NCBI GenBank assembly: GCA_023399505.1
Contig: JAEWOZ010000035.1
Location: 1-13,025 of the forward strand
Length of the DNA stretch: 13,025 nt
Direction of reading: 5' to 3'
Origin: Fusobacteriota bacterium
GTDB taxonomy: Bacteria; Fusobacteriota; Fusobacteriia; Bac17; JAEWOZ01
Shown here: positions 6,476-12,474 of the stretch, in pieces
Numbering within the stretch: the first letter of the stretch is position 1
Layout of the letters: each line of letters starts with the position of its first letter
Notes under the pieces: model-generated
What the model saw: the letters and a program-made list of their open reading frames with translations, nothing else
What the model was told of the DNA's origin: nothing
The model's database searches: none
Program-made: the position numbers and the translations under genes

Positions 6476-8902
6476 TTAAATATCTTCAGAAGATTCTTCA
6501 GGCCAAGATTCATTGTCTAAATCATCTACATCATCATATTCAAGATGCTTGATATTAAATCTTTTCTTCTCTTCTTTTGTTAGTACATTTAGTAGGTATA
6601 TTACCTCTATATTATTCTCATTAGATTTTAGCTCTAACTTACTTCTTGTACTATTCAATAATACTTTATGTACTTCACTATTGTATTCTTTTCTTAATAT
6701 TTCTTCTTTTATATTAACACCTTCTATTTTAGCATCTAACTTTAATTTGCCCTCTTCTAAGCTTGTTATTATTGTTATAGTTGAATCTATATTATGCTTT
6801 ATAACTCTGTCATACATATATGTTAAAAAATGGTTTATTATGGATCTTATTATCTTTATATGTCCATATAATTCGTAGTCACTATCAACCTGGTTTATTA
6901 TGTTTATATTTACTTTATTACTTGTTTTTCTAGTAACATCTTTCAGATAGTTTAACATTTCCTCTATTATGCTATATGTGAACATTATTTTATTTTTAGT
7001 TTTCTTATCAGGATTATCAAACTTTAGGTCTTTCGTTATGCTTATCATTAGCTTTTCTAGATCATCATAGAATAGGTTAAGTACTCTCTTAACATTAGGA
7101 TCATTATCTACTATGTATTTGTTAGATATAGTTTTTATTTTATCTAGCTGCTCTAGTGTATTAGTTATATCCTTTTCAGCATCTCTAAGAACTTCCATAT
7201 GGAAGTTTCTTAATGTTTCCTCTACTATAATAGATCCATATTTCTCTCTTATGTCATCTATAGTCTTAAAGTGTTGTACTAGTAATGATGATTTATATTT
7301 AAAATCCTTCATCACCTCATCATATTCATACTCTATCTTATTCTTGTTTAATATTACTATATATCCTAAGTCTCCACCTTCTACAAATTTAAGTCTTATT
7401 GCTATAAATGATTTGTATTGAGGAAGTAGTATTTTATAAAGTTCGTTAGATTGGATGTCTTCACAAATATAATACTCATCATATTTATCTTTATGCAAGA
7501 TCTTAGCTAAGTCAAAATACTTTTTTTCTTCTTCCCTTTCATTAAGGCTAAGAGGTACAGAAAAGTCATAGTAAAGAACATCATCACTCTCTCTATCGAC
7601 TTTACGTCTAAAGAACATAACCCTGTCAAAGTTAATATCTTTTTTGTAAGAATGTATTAAAGTTAAAAGACCATGCATAAGGTTATCAGCACCATTTATT
7701 ATCTTTACGAATTCTTCCTGATCTTCTACTGTATTTCTACCTCTCCAGAGCTCTTTTGCATCGTAAAGTAATACAGAAGTAGAAATTAAATTAGTAAATA
7801 TTTCCAAATACTCTATTGTTCTTATGTCAAAAAATAATATTTTTAATTTAAAAGTATATGCAAGAAAGAAATAGCTATATAATATCCATTGAGGCAGCCA
7901 ACTAAAGAAGAACGCTTTATATAACCACCCGTCGCTGTATCTTTTCATTGCCACATATAATATTAATGTAAATATTACTAAATATAAATAACCCCTTATT
8001 TCAATAAAATTACTAAGATTAATCCCGCCAAATAAGTATAATAAACCTAAACCAATAACAGCATATTTAAGAAATGTTAAATAGTTTTTGATTTCAGTAT
8101 ATCTTTTATTTAACTTAAGAATATCTATAACAAATTTTATCAAGAAAAAAAGATATAAAATTACTGATATTGCATATATTATATAAACATCAAAACTTAC
8201 ATAGTTTCTTATAAATCTCAAGAAAAGATCAGATTTCAGGTAGGTAAAGATAAACACTAAAGAATAATACAAAAGGTAATTCTTCTTAACTTTTATATAA
8301 AATCCTAAAATTACTAAAATAATTATTAAACTTAATGTATTTGATATATTTGTAACAGTTGAATGAATATTTTCTTCTTTAATAATATCTTCTAAAGTTG
8401 TTAGGATTAATGGTGTAGTTACAGGAGAGCTTATTTTTATATATATGGTTTTAATTTGACGAGGAGATATTTCAAAAGTTTTATATCCAAAATTTAACAG
8501 ATTTTTCTCATCATTTTCATTAATTTTTCTAGTAAATTTAAATTCTGTTAATTTTCCATTGTTGAAATCTAGAAGAGAAATGTTGGTTCTATTTAAAGTA
8601 ACAGGCCCAAACCATCCATGTAATTCAAGCCTATTTTTTAATGAAAGGTTTTGAACTTCCACTTTAATATAATAAATTGTATTAGGTTTTCTTAGATAAA
8701 GTAGTTGGTCTTTGTTTGATTCAAACTTATTATAGTAAAAGCCTTTAACTATATCTTCTTCTTTAATAATCTTATTTTCATCTTCCAAAATTGATATTTT
8801 TTTAGAGACATTTAATTTTTTACCTTCATACTTTATTATTTCTTTCCCAAAAGCATTTAAAAAATTAATAAAGAATAAAAATAATATTGAAATTTTCTTC
8901 AT
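6476..8902 (-). CDS. 7TMR-DISM receptor with degenerate histidine-kinase-like cytoplasmic part
   Basis: 808 residues. Order: signal peptide 1-19; exported beta-rich domain about 50-170 with YYIKVEVQNLS, an aromatic/Gly strand LELHGWFGP and TIYIKISSPVTTPLILTT, fitting the 7TMR-DISM extracellular type 2 domain; seven hydrophobic helices about 188-380; a cytoplasmic alpha/beta domain about 390-545 resembling GAF; a helical region about 555-630 where a dimerisation domain would be; and an ATPase-like segment about 640-775. The H-box HExRTP is absent, the N box is NHFLTY (690-695, second Asn replaced by Thr) and the DxGxG box reads IEGVN (726-730). It is therefore probably a receptor that signals without ATP hydrolysis, or a pseudokinase with a partner. 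The last 20 residues are acidic. AGGGGAG precedes the ATG. The ligand is unknown. Domain calls are by eye, the receptor class being the surest part. Confidence 0.75.
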   Translation of the reverse strand: MKKISILFLFFINFLNAFGKEIIKYEGKKLNVSKKISILEDENKIIKEEDIVKGFYYNKFESNKDQLLYLRKPNTIYYIKVEVQNLSLKNRLELHGWFGPVTLNRTNISLLDFNNGKLTEFKFTRKINENDEKNLLNFGYKTFEISPRQIKTIYIKISSPVTTPLILTTLEDIIKEENIHSTVTNISNTLSLIIILVILGFYIKVKKNYLLYYSLVFIFTYLKSDLFLRFIRNYVSFDVYIIYAISVILYLFFLIKFVIDILKLNKRYTEIKNYLTFLKYAVIGLGLLYLFGGINLSNFIEIRGYLYLVIFTLILYVAMKRYSDGWLYKAFFFSWLPQWILYSYFFLAYTFKLKILFFDIRTIEYLEIFTNLISTSVLLYDAKELWRGRNTVEDQEEFVKIINGADNLMHGLLTLIHSYKKDINFDRVMFFRRKVDRESDDVLYYDFSVPLSLNEREEEKKYFDLAKILHKDKYDEYYICEDIQSNELYKILLPQYKSFIAIRLKFVEGGDLGYIVILNKNKIEYEYDEVMKDFKYKSSLLVQHFKTIDDIREKYGSIIVEETLRNFHMEVLRDAEKDITNTLEQLDKIKTISNKYIVDNDPNVKRVLNLFYDDLEKLMISITKDLKFDNPDKKTKNKIMFTYSIIEEMLNYLKDVTRKTSNKVNINIINQVDSDYELYGHIKIIRSIINHFLTYMYDRVIKHNIDSTITIITSLEEGKLKLDAKIEGVNIKEEILRKEYNSEVHKVLLNSTRSKLELKSNENNIEVIYLLNVLTKEEKKRFNIKHLEYDDVDDLDNESWPEESSEDI

Positions 8903-8957
8903 TTCTTTCTCCCCTTTTTAATTAATTCATTTAAATTAAATCATTGCACAAATTTTT

Positions 8958-8978
8958 AGGATTTATAGTCCAAATCCT
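8958..8978 (-). promoter_or_regulatory. Hairpin over the end of the 18-codon ORF
   Basis: AGGATTT and AAATCCT (7-bp perfect stem, 7-nt loop) on the minus strand span the last codons and the stop of the small ORF. There is no T run after it, so it is not a terminator. A ribosome on the small ORF would open it. Confidence 0.5.
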
Positions 8979-9019
8979 GAATCAAAAGCATTTAAAATTA
9001 AGCTTATTATTCTTTCCAT
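8963..9019 (-). CDS. Predicted 18-residue peptide upstream of the receptor
   Basis: The ORF reads MERIISLILNAFDSGFGL followed by TAA. Its ATG is preceded at 5 nt by GAGGAG (9025-9030), among the strongest ribosome sites in the window, which is the main reason to believe it is translated. It is amphipathic: Ile/Leu/Phe on one side, Glu/Arg/Asn/Asp/Ser on the other, with no signal peptide cleavage site. It lies 60 nt upstream of the receptor start, same strand, with no terminator between, and shares a promoter predicted at 9159-9187. It may be a leader peptide controlling receptor translation or a small secreted/membrane-active or signalling peptide; the sequence alone cannot choose. Not recognised as a known family. 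Confidence 0.5.
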   Translation of the reverse strand: MERIISLILNAFDSGFGL

Positions 9020-9258
9020 TTTTTCTCCTCATTAATCTAAAATTTTTCCCTTTTTGTTTTGAAGTGTCATTCTGCGTCTTTTATAAAAATTAACTTCAAC
9101 TAAATATGTGTTATTAGAGATTTATATGTAATATCTCTTTGCATATTTAACTACCCCTAAGATACCATAATCTTATTCTTTTGTAAATATTTCCAAAATT
9201 TTATTTAATTTTTAGCATTGATTTATAAAGTACTTTTAAAAATTTACAATAAAATAAA
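9020..9258. other. Intergenic leader region before the small ORF and receptor
   Basis: Between the 18-codon ORF and the terminator of the 109-residue gene. It holds the promoter at 9159-9187, a predicted untranslated leader of about 130 nt and one 6-bp inverted repeat (AGAGAT/ATCTCT, 9116-9121 and 9133-9138). No further gene was found. Confidence 0.6.
9159..9187 (-). promoter_or_regulatory. Predicted promoter of the small ORF-receptor transcript
   Basis: TTTACA (9182-9187), a 17-bp spacer ending TGG, and TATCTT (9159-9164); the TG makes it an extended -10. Expected start near 9152. Confidence 0.55.
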
Positions 9259-9274
9259 AGGCTCCTAAAAGCCT
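9246..9274 (-). terminator. Terminator of the 109-residue gene
   Basis: On the minus strand AGGCT-TTTAGG-AGCCT (9270-9274, 9259-9263) is followed by TTTATTTTATT. The stem is short (5 bp) but GC-rich for this genome and begins 9 nt after the stop codon. Confidence 0.7.
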
Positions 9275-9283
9275 CTAACAAAA

Positions 9284-9613
9284 TTAATTTTTATTTATAG
9301 GTAAATCTTTGATGTACTTTACCATATCCTCTAAAGCTAAATTGATCTTTGCATGCTCTTCCAAACTTATTTCAGGTCTTTGCCTCATAATATAAATTTT
9401 GTTGATAACGTAAGGATCTAACCATATATCATGTAGTGCGTCTGCTATCTTCTCATCTTTTATCTTTATATCATTAATAATTTTTTCTAATTGGTTAATT
9501 AAGTAATTTAAACCTATTTTCTCTCTTTTATACTGATCTATAATATCAACTATAAGTTGCAAGTGGGTTTCAATATATCTTATCTTTTCTACATTATTTA
9601 TTTCATCTATCAT
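9284..9613 (-). CDS. Unrecognised small helical cytoplasmic protein (109 residues)
   Basis: I do not recognise a named family. The sequence has no signal peptide or membrane segment, is charged throughout and looks all-helical: IRYIETHLQLIVDIIDQYK, then GLNYLINQLEKIINDIK, an aromatic middle (HDIWLDPYVINKIYIMRQR) and a last helix after SLEEHAKIN. The middle pattern of LINxLExIINxI followed by a Trp-containing helix recalls short helical hypothetical proteins sometimes annotated as immunity-like, but no toxin gene is next to it, so no function is proposed. AAGGTGG lies 4-5 nt before the ATG. It is monocistronic, with its own terminator, and diverges from the 56-residue membrane protein gene. 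A TATAAT at 9645-9650 is a possible -10 without a good -35. Confidence 0.8.
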   Translation of the reverse strand: MIDEINNVEKIRYIETHLQLIVDIIDQYKREKIGLNYLINQLEKIINDIKIKDEKIADALHDIWLDPYVINKIYIMRQRPEISLEEHAKINLALEDMVKYIKDLPINKN

Positions 9614-9899
9614 TTTTCCACCTTTTTGTCTCTAAATTTTTAATATTATATTTAACTTTGGTAAAAAGCATTTAAATTCTCTCAAAGTCTTAAAATACTA
9701 TTCATAAAGTATCATATTTGTTATATTTTGTAAATTATTTATTAATTTCATGAATTTATAAATATATGTGAAGGCTTGAAAATATTGAAAAATTTCACTT
9801 TTAAATGTAATAAAAGCTACCAGAAGCTAGCCAAAATTCAAAAATAATGTTACACTTATATACATAAAAGGTGTTAAACCTTTTTTTCAAGGAGGAAAA
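9614..9899. other. Divergent intergenic region, 286 bp
   Basis: Very AT-rich spacer between the 109-residue gene (minus) and the 56-residue gene (plus). Visible elements are a -10-like TATAAT at 9645-9650 (minus), a TTGAAA-17-TAATAA pair on the plus strand near 9785-9813, and the leader hairpin at 9866-9888. Nothing else coding was found. Confidence 0.55.
9866..9895 (+). promoter_or_regulatory. Leader hairpin and strong ribosome site of the 56-residue gene
   Basis: AAAAGGT-GTTAA-ACCTTTT followed by TTTC (9866-9888) looks like a weak terminator or attenuator and ends at the first base before AAGGAGG (9889-9895), a full anti-Shine-Dalgarno match 4 nt from the ATG. Confidence 0.5.
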
Positions 9900-10070
9900 A
9901 TGGTAAGAACAATTCTAATAATTGCAGTAATATTAGCTGTGGCTGTTTATGGATACATGAGATTAAAGGGAAGAACTTTCTCTCAAGCTCAAAAGGATAT
10001 TAAGGAAAAAGTGGATGACACTATCAATAATATCAAAAATAACAAAAATAATATAAATCCAAACAGATAA
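9900..10070 (+). CDS. Small single-span membrane protein (56 residues)
   Basis: This ORF starts MVRTILIIAVILAVAVYGYM, one hydrophobic helix of about 17 residues (4-20), followed by a basic patch (RLKGR) and a charged helix (FSQAQKDIKEKVDDTI), then an Asn/Lys-rich tail (NNIKNNKNNINPNR). The positive-inside rule puts the C-terminal part in the cytoplasm with the N terminus outside, though a signal-anchor or uncleaved secretion signal cannot be told apart. Reality is supported by a full AAGGAGG ribosome site 4 nt upstream and a strong terminator 1 nt after the stop. It is the only plus-strand gene in the right half of the window. No family recognised; it resembles in outline short membrane-anchored coiled-coil proteins such as YtxH-like proteins. 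Confidence 0.8.
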   Translation: MVRTILIIAVILAVAVYGYMRLKGRTFSQAQKDIKEKVDDTINNIKNNKNNINPNR

Positions 10071-10071
10071 G

Positions 10072-10102
10072 AAAATAGCTTGTTAAACAAGCTATTTTTT
10101 TT
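10072..10102 (+). terminator. Bidirectional terminator between convergent genes
   Basis: AAAATAGCTTG and CAAGCTATTTT (10072-10082, 10088-10098) form an 11-bp stem with a 5-nt loop, followed by more T (eight in all). Read on the minus strand it also ends in TTTTC, so it can serve the YigZ-type gene whose stop is at 10113. Confidence 0.9.
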
Positions 10103-10112
10103 GTTGAATTTA

Positions 10113-10517
10113 TTAAGATAAAGAATCCAATGAAAGCTTAGCGTTTTCTAAAGCTCCTATAGCAGCTTTAAAATAAGAGCGAGAAAGAAGTGATTTTCCT
10201 AGCTTTACCCCACCGTAATATCTAGCTATTACTATTATAATATTACTAGTATTTTTAAGATTTAAGACCTTAATCAAAGGTCTACTAGCTGTACCTTGAG
10301 GCTCTTTAGCATTAAAAGATTTCTCTAATAGAGAATTTAAAGAGCCAATTCTATAAGAATATACAATATGAGATGCCTTTATATGATGCTCTTTTAATAG
10401 TTCAATTAATCTATTAGCGTCCTTTTCATTAAATATTTTAAAAGCATAAGAATAAAATTTTGATTTTTTTTCAAGCAGTAAATAAAAGTTATTTTCTATT
10501 TCTTTATTCATAATCAT
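10113..10517 (-). CDS. YigZ/IMPACT family protein, N-terminal domain only
   Basis: 134 residues matching the UPF0029/IMPACT N-terminal domain: KKSKFYSYAF at 17-26, HIxAxH near 45-50, the signature EPQGTASRPL at 72-81 and ARYYGGVKLGKSLLSRSY at 98-115. Full-length bacterial YigZ has about 200 residues with a second small ferredoxin-like domain, which is missing here; the stop is followed at once by the terminator, so no remnant is left. IMPACT/YIH1 proteins regulate translation stress in eukaryotes; the bacterial role is unclear. There is no good ribosome site; either ATG (10515-10517 or 10509-10511) is possible. It lies 36 nt downstream of spoVS, so translation may depend on the same mRNA. Confidence 0.88.
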   Translation of the reverse strand: MIMNKEIENNFYLLLEKKSKFYSYAFKIFNEKDANRLIELLKEHHIKASHIVYSYRIGSLNSLLEKSFNAKEPQGTASRPLIKVLNLKNTSNIIIVIARYYGGVKLGKSLLSRSYFKAAIGALENAKLSLDSLS

Positions 10518-10530
10518 TTAATTTAATTAA

Positions 10531-10559
10531 AAATAACTTATGATATTCATAAGTTATTT
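10531..10559. repeat. Perfect 13-bp stem palindrome over the spoVS stop codon
   Basis: AAATAACTTATGA-TAT-TCATAAGTTATTT has no mismatch. On the minus strand it is followed by TTAATT, so it could be a weak AT-rich terminator or a processing site between spoVS and the YigZ-type gene. The spoVS stop codon (10554-10556) is inside one arm. Confidence 0.75.
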
Positions 10560-10823
10560 ATTTTCAGCCAATTTAACTATAAGTTTAATGGCTGTTCTTT
10601 TTTCATCATTTATATCAACATCTACAAAAGCGGGAACACAAACTAAATTTTGTCCTGAGGTAGCAACAAAGCCTCTTGCAACAGCTACTGACTTTACAGC
10701 CTGATTAACTGCACCTGCCCCAATTGCTTGGATCTCAACTGTTCCGTCCTTTTTTAATATAGATGCGATAGCTCCTGCCACCGAATTAGGGTTCGATTTA
10801 GCAGACACTTTCAAAATATCCAT
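10554..10823 (-). CDS. spoVS: SpoVS-family protein (89 residues)
   Basis: Nearly full-length agreement with the SpoVS/Alba-like family: starts MDILKVSAKSNPNSVAGAIA, then VEIQAIGAGAVNQAVKSVAVARGFV and a C-terminal ERTAIKLIVKLAE-like end (here KRTAIKLIVK). B. subtilis SpoVS has 86 residues and affects septum formation and late sporulation; relatives occur in many bacteria that do not make spores. The fold is dimeric Alba-like, suggesting nucleic-acid binding. No sporulation gene is present nearby and the genome looks Gram-negative, so a housekeeping DNA/RNA-binding or division role is more likely here. The ribosome site AAAGGA is 11 nt from the ATG, rather far. Own promoter and about 135-nt leader upstream; the YigZ-type gene follows. 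Confidence 0.95.
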   Translation of the reverse strand: MDILKVSAKSNPNSVAGAIASILKKDGTVEIQAIGAGAVNQAVKSVAVARGFVATSGQNLVCVPAFVDVDINDEKRTAIKLIVKLAENK

Positions 10824-10919
10824 GATTGAGTGCGTCCTTTGCTATCAACGTTCCTATAAAAGTCAGAGATTTTAGTGGATGTTAGCTGTATCTTAAGGGT
10901 GTTCTTTTAATTATCAAAA

Positions 10920-10941
10920 ATATATCGTAGATATGTCGTAG
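10920..10941. repeat. Tandem 11-bp direct repeat in the spoVS leader
   Basis: ATATATCGTAG (10920-10930) and ATATGTCGTAG (10931-10941) differ at one base and lie about 20-25 nt downstream of the predicted start of the spoVS transcript. Possible protein or RNA binding site; no family recognised. Confidence 0.5.
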
Positions 10942-10966
10942 CAATTTCTATTCGTCTTGACTCTCA

Positions 10967-10995
10967 ATTATATCACGTTTTATTATAGTTGTCTC
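10967..10995 (-). promoter_or_regulatory. Predicted spoVS promoter
   Basis: GAGACA (10990-10995), 17-bp spacer, TATAAT (10967-10972) with extended TG. The spacer is the last codons of the LytM-like gene and the -10 begins right after its stop codon, giving spoVS independent expression. Confidence 0.6.
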
Positions 10996-11497
10996 TTTTT
11001 TTTAAAAATTTTTTCACGTCTACTTTTTCTATTATATTGTCTTTAAAACTTTTTTTAAGGGAAAAAATTAAATTTTTATTTGCAACACCTAGAGGTTCAA
11101 AAATATTTTTTATCATATCACCTTTTATTATTTTTACCTCTTCTAAATTAGAATAGAGAGATATGTATCCTGGAGAGTGATACAAAACTATTGTATAACC
11201 TGGTAAATCTTTTTCTTTTCCTACAAACAATACTATCCCTTTTGAAGTAGGAAAAACCTCTTTTTTTCCTGTAAAATGTAAACTAAAGAAGTTCTCTTTT
11301 TCTTTTACTTCACTAAAATTTACTAGAGGATAATAAAATCCTTTTAATACAGGTAAATTATTAGATATCTCTTTTTTTCTTGTATCAGGAATTGCATCTT
11401 TAGATGGAGAAACTACTGGTTTTTCTTTAGTAATTCTATTCTTAGAAGAAAATTTTGAATTAGAAGCAAGAGCTAGTAAAGCAATCAATATATACAT
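10973..11497 (-). CDS. Degenerate LytM/M23-like envelope protein
   Basis: 174 residues. An N-terminal hydrophobic stretch (MYILIALLALAS, about 1-12) acts as signal peptide or anchor, then a Lys/Ser/Pro-rich linker to about 50, then a beta-rich domain about 70-150. GIVLFVG-K-LPGYTIVLYHSPGYISLYSNLEEVKIIKGDMI has the layout of LytM/M23 (GxVxxaG...GYGNxVxIdH..GyxTlYaHL..i.VkxGd.V), but the YxHL histidine is Asn117 and the terminal HLHFE reads NLIFS (142-146), so the zinc ligands are gone. It should not cut peptidoglycan; by analogy with EnvC and NlpD such domains activate amidases. It follows trxB after a single base with no separate ribosome site, so translation is coupled. Family call moderate. 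Confidence 0.65.
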   Translation of the reverse strand: MYILIALLALASNSKFSSKNRITKEKPVVSPSKDAIPDTRKKEISNNLPVLKGFYYPLVNFSEVKEKENFFSLHFTGKKEVFPTSKGIVLFVGKEKDLPGYTIVLYHSPGYISLYSNLEEVKIIKGDMIKNIFEPLGVANKNLIFSLKKSFKDNIIEKVDVKKFLKKRDNYNKT

Positions 11498-11498
11498 A

Positions 11499-12410
11499 TT
11501 AATTATTTTTCATAATGTATTTGAAAATAGTTAATGCTGCCTTTGAACCTTCTCCTGCTGCTATAATGATCTGTTTTTCAGAAATATGAGTTACATCACC
11601 TGCTGCAAAAATTCCTGGAACATTTGTCCTATTTTCATGGTCAATTATAATTTCTCCATACTCATTTTTTTCAACCATATCTATAAATTGGGAATTAGGT
11701 ATTAAACCTATTTGAACAAATACTCCATCTACTTTCAATTCTTTTTCACCTTCTGGAGTCTGTAGAACGATAGACTCTACCACTTTATTACCTTTTATTT
11801 CTTTTGTTAATGAATTATATACAATTTGAACATTAGAATATTTTTTAATTTTTTCTAACATTATATTGTCACCTTTCATATGGTCATTTTTAGTAACAAG
11901 ATATATATGTTTAGCTATATTTACCATTTGTAATGTTGCATCTAATGCTGAATTACCTCCGCCAACTATAGCTATAGTTTTATTTGTATAAAGAGGACCA
12001 TCACATATCGCGCAATAGACTACGCCTTTGTTTTTAAAATGTTCTTCTCCAGGAACTTGTAAATACTTAGGATTTTTACCAGAAGCTATTAATACTGCTT
12101 TGGAATTATAAACATTCTTTTTTGTTTTGATAGTAAAACCTTTTTCCTCTTTTTCTATCTTTTCTACAACTTCTCTATCTTTAATAACAGCTCCTAAATT
12201 TCTAATATGTTGTTCAAATTTAGAAGTCAAATCAGGGCCTGTTGTAGTTTCATATCCTGAGTAATTTTCAATCAAACCACTCCAAGCCATCTGGCCACCT
12301 ATATCTTTTGTTAAAATAAGTACATTTAATCTGTTACGAACAGCATAAATAGCAGCTGTTACACCACATGGTCCTGCTCCTATTATTATTAGATCATATA
12401 AATTTGCCAT
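11499..12410 (-). CDS. trxB: Thioredoxin reductase, AhpF-like short form
   Basis: 303 residues from the ATG at 12408-12410; an upstream in-frame GTG (12414-12416) overlaps the GGAG ribosome site and is rejected. FAD domain with GAGPCG at 11-16 and the C-terminal GIFAAGDVTHISEKQIIIA; NAD(P)H domain with GGGNSA at 150-155; redox pair C133-AI-C136 within YCAICDGPLY. It passes electrons from NAD(P)H via FAD to a thioredoxin- or glutaredoxin-like partner in the cytoplasm. The CDGPL segment, MKGDNIMLEKIKKYSNVQI and EYGEIIID resemble the C-terminal half of AhpF more than classical TrxB, and HRRxxxR, the NADPH phosphate-binding motif, is replaced by VTKNDHM (172-178). NADH or a special partner is therefore possible. 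It heads an operon with the LytM-like gene. Confidence 0.92.
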   Translation of the reverse strand: MANLYDLIIIGAGPCGVTAAIYAVRNRLNVLILTKDIGGQMAWSGLIENYSGYETTTGPDLTSKFEQHIRNLGAVIKDREVVEKIEKEEKGFTIKTKKNVYNSKAVLIASGKNPKYLQVPGEEHFKNKGVVYCAICDGPLYTNKTIAIVGGGNSALDATLQMVNIAKHIYLVTKNDHMKGDNIMLEKIKKYSNVQIVYNSLTKEIKGNKVVESIVLQTPEGEKELKVDGVFVQIGLIPNSQFIDMVEKNEYGEIIIDHENRTNVPGIFAAGDVTHISEKQIIIAAGEGSKAALTIFKYIMKNN

Positions 12411-12443
12411 AAACACTCCAAAAAGTTATTAAAGTTAAAAAAT

Positions 12444-12449
12444 ATTATA
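12444..12449 (-). promoter_or_regulatory. Possible -10 of the trxB promoter
   Basis: TATAAT on the minus strand, about 34 nt before the trxB ATG, preceded by ATG but with no convincing -35 at 16-18 bp. Readthrough from the ankyrin gene upstream is also possible since no terminator separates them. Confidence 0.4.
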
Positions 12450-12474
12450 CATCATTAAAAGAAAAAATAAAAGT

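Noticed and set aside
9100..9144. 14-codon minus-strand ORF upstream of the 18-codon ORF
   Set aside because: Its only ribosome-like site (AGGGG) lies at or before the predicted transcription start, so it would not be in the mRNA.
9284..9613. Immunity protein of a toxin system
   Set aside because: Only a vague helical resemblance, and no toxin gene next to it.
10824..10960. Known riboswitch or T-box in the spoVS leader
   Set aside because: No conserved T-box motif, no recognisable riboswitch core and no terminator before the start codon.
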